NCBI RefSeq assembly: GCF_008801475.1
Contig: NZ_VZPP01000005.1
Location: 1 to 64,000, forward strand
Length of the DNA: 64,000 nt
Source: Pseudomonas moorei
GTDB taxonomy: Bacteria > Pseudomonadota > Gammaproteobacteria > Pseudomonadales > Pseudomonadaceae
Direction of reading: 5' to 3'
This document shows positions 62,911-64,000 of the stretch, piece after piece (positions within the stretch are counted from its first letter, which is position 1; each line of letters begins with the position of its first letter). The position numbers and the translations under genes are program-made. The notes under the pieces are model-generated. The model did no database searches, had not been told where the DNA came from, and saw only the letters and a list, made by a program, of their open reading frames with translations.

Positions 62911-64000
62911 CAGATAGTCCCCCGCAGTGGCGGGTTTTCATCATTGAGGTAGTAGTTGCCCACTGCGTGGTACTTCCAGCGCACCGGGTCGTGCAGGGTG
63001 TGCACGCGCGCGTTGCGCCAGTGGCGATCCAGACCGTGTTCGGCCAGGGTGGCCTGGCTGCCGGCCAGTTCGAACAGGGTGCTGCCAGCGGCCAGGGAAA
63101 TTTCGGTGCTGAGGGCGCGGGCTTCGGCGACGGCAATCGATGCGGCGGCGACGGTCTCGGCGTTAGTGTCGGCCTGGGCCTGGTCGAGGCGTTCACCGGC
63201 ACGTTCCAGCAGGGCCTCGGCAGCGTGCAGGCGAATGCTCAAGTGGCCGAAGCTCTTGATCGTCAGCGGGTCATCGGTGGCTTTTTCGTGGGTGGCGTCG
63301 ATCCACGGCCGGGTTTTGGTGCGCACGAAATGCAGCGCATCTTCATAGGCGGCGCGGGCGATGCCGGTGTCGATGGCGGCGTGGAGAATCTGCGCCAGCG
63401 GGCCGACCGGCGTCGGGCGCTCGAAGGCACTCTGGAACGGGATCACGTCTTCGGCGGCGACAAACACGTCTTCGAACACCACCGAGCCGCTGCCGGTGGT
63501 GCGCTGGCCAAAGCCGCTCCAGTCGTCGATCACGGTCAGGCCCTGGCTGTTGCGCGGGACGAACGCCAGTTGCTGCACGCCGTTTTCGTCCACAACGGAG
63601 GTCGGAATGCGTTGGGCGTAAATGGCCCCGGTTGAGTAGAACTTGCGGCCGTTGATGCGATAACCGTCGCCATCGCGGGTCAGGCGGGTGACGCGGTCGT
63701 GGGCGGTTTTGGTGCCCAGTTCGGCGAGGGCATTGCCGAAGCGCTGACCGGCCAGCACTTCGGCGTACAGGCGTTTTTTCTGCTCGGGGCTGCCGTTCAC
63801 GCGCAGCACTTCGAGGGCATAGAAATGGTTCTGCGGGATCTGCCCCAGCGAGCCGTCCGCCTGGGCGATCAGGGCGATGACGTTGGCCAGGGTGACGTTG
63901 GAAACCCCGGCGCCGCCGTACTCTTTGGGCACGCTGATGCCCCACAGGCCCGAGCGGGAAAACACTTCCAGCTCCGGGTGTGGCAAACGGCGTTCACGGT
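62910..64000 (-). CDS. SfnB-like acyl-CoA-dehydrogenase-family oxidoreductase (partial)
   Basis: The frame is open to the right edge, so the N-terminus lies outside. The visible 363 residues are an acyl-CoA-dehydrogenase-type flavoenzyme of the sulfur-acquisition group (SfnB/DszC-like): 'RRLPHPELEVFSRSGLWGIS', 'VPKEYGGAGVSNVTLANVIA', 'QIPQNHFYALEVLRVNGSPE', 'GNALAELGTKTAHDRVTRLT' and a C-terminal 'HTLHDPVRWKYHAVGNYYLN'. Such proteins oxidise organosulfur compounds with reduced flavin. With the downstream FMN monooxygenase and metQNI it forms a sulfur-scavenging set. The product is inferred from family and context. Confidence 0.88.
   Translation of the reverse strand, partial: RERRLPHPELEVFSRSGLWGISVPKEYGGAGVSNVTLANVIALIAQADGSLGQIPQNHFYALEVLRVNGSPEQKKRLYAEVLAGQRFGNALAELGTKTAHDRVTRLTRDGDGYRINGRKFYSTGAIYAQRIPTSVVDENGVQQLAFVPRNSQGLTVIDDWSGFGQRTTGSGSVVFEDVFVAAEDVIPFQSAFERPTPVGPLAQILHAAIDTGIARAAYEDALHFVRTKTRPWIDATHEKATDDPLTIKSFGHLSIRLHAAEALLERAGERLDQAQADTNAETVAAASIAVAEARALSTEISLAAGSTLFELAGSQATLAEHGLDRHWRNARVHTLHDPVRWKYHAVGNYYLNDENPPLRGTI

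Overview
The window is chromosomal DNA of a fluorescent Pseudomonas, most likely of the P. fluorescens group. It is GC-rich, uses Pseudomonas codons, and carries the paired 'gtgggagcgag-cctgctcgcgatgg' and 'gctggcttgccagc' REP palindromes typical of that group. Gene order also resembles, from memory, origin-proximal stretches of Pseudomonas genomes: lapA/lapEBC, gabD-gabT, a diguanylate cyclase, desA, a GGDEF-EAL protein, yezD-sbp-cysTWA, and a two-adaptor RND pump. Nothing looks like a prophage, an intact IS or a CRISPR array.

Layout. 1-8.3 kb: the 5' part of the giant biofilm adhesin gene lapA (minus strand, runs off the left edge, tandem repeats of about 318 bp), divergent from its type I secretion genes lapE-lapB-lapC. 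8.5-12.2 kb: a TauD-type dioxygenase with a sulfonate/nitrate-type ABC importer. 12.3-18.1 kb: an orphan RHS-core protein, a GT39-type membrane glycosyltransferase, a slipin/NfeD pair, a YbaK-like deacylase and a RelE/Phd-type toxin-antitoxin pair. 18.2-23.2 kb: a five-gene MarR-regulated FUSC/HlyD/NodT efflux operon. 23.3-27 kb: small and hypothetical genes. 27.2-29.2 kb: a chemoreceptor gene lying between an intact tRNA-Arg and a decayed copy of that tRNA's 3' half plus terminator.

29.6-38.4 kb: GABA catabolism (gabDT), a receiver-HDOD protein, a diguanylate cyclase, the DesA desaturase and a PAS-GGDEF-EAL protein. 38.6-43 kb: yezD and the sulfate transporter sbp-cysTWA. 43-47 kb: an Mpo1-like protein, a Crp-family regulator, a receiver-only response regulator, and an AraC regulator divergent from a second desaturase. 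47.1-50.4 kb: a possible small RNA, an RBBP9-type hydrolase, an unusual sigma-54 AAA+ protein and an orphan MetQ. 50.7-57.2 kb: a second orphan RHS-core protein and a TriABC-like RND pump with two adaptors. 57.3-64 kb: a methyltransferase, a small DUF protein, and a metNIQ/FMN monooxygenase/SfnB-like gene set that leaves the window on the right.

Two themes link the genes. The first is sulfur acquisition at four places: the TauD cluster, yezD-sbp-cysTWA, the sigma-54 protein with its orphan MetQ, and metNIQ with a DszA-like monooxygenase and an SfnB-like oxidoreductase. Three upstream regions (8.4, 38.5 and 47.4 kb) share an AT-rich motif that could mark common sulfur-limitation control. The second is biofilm and c-di-GMP: the LapA system plus two c-di-GMP enzymes and a receiver-HDOD protein. 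The most unusual structural feature is the tRNA-Arg duplication flanking the single chemoreceptor gene.
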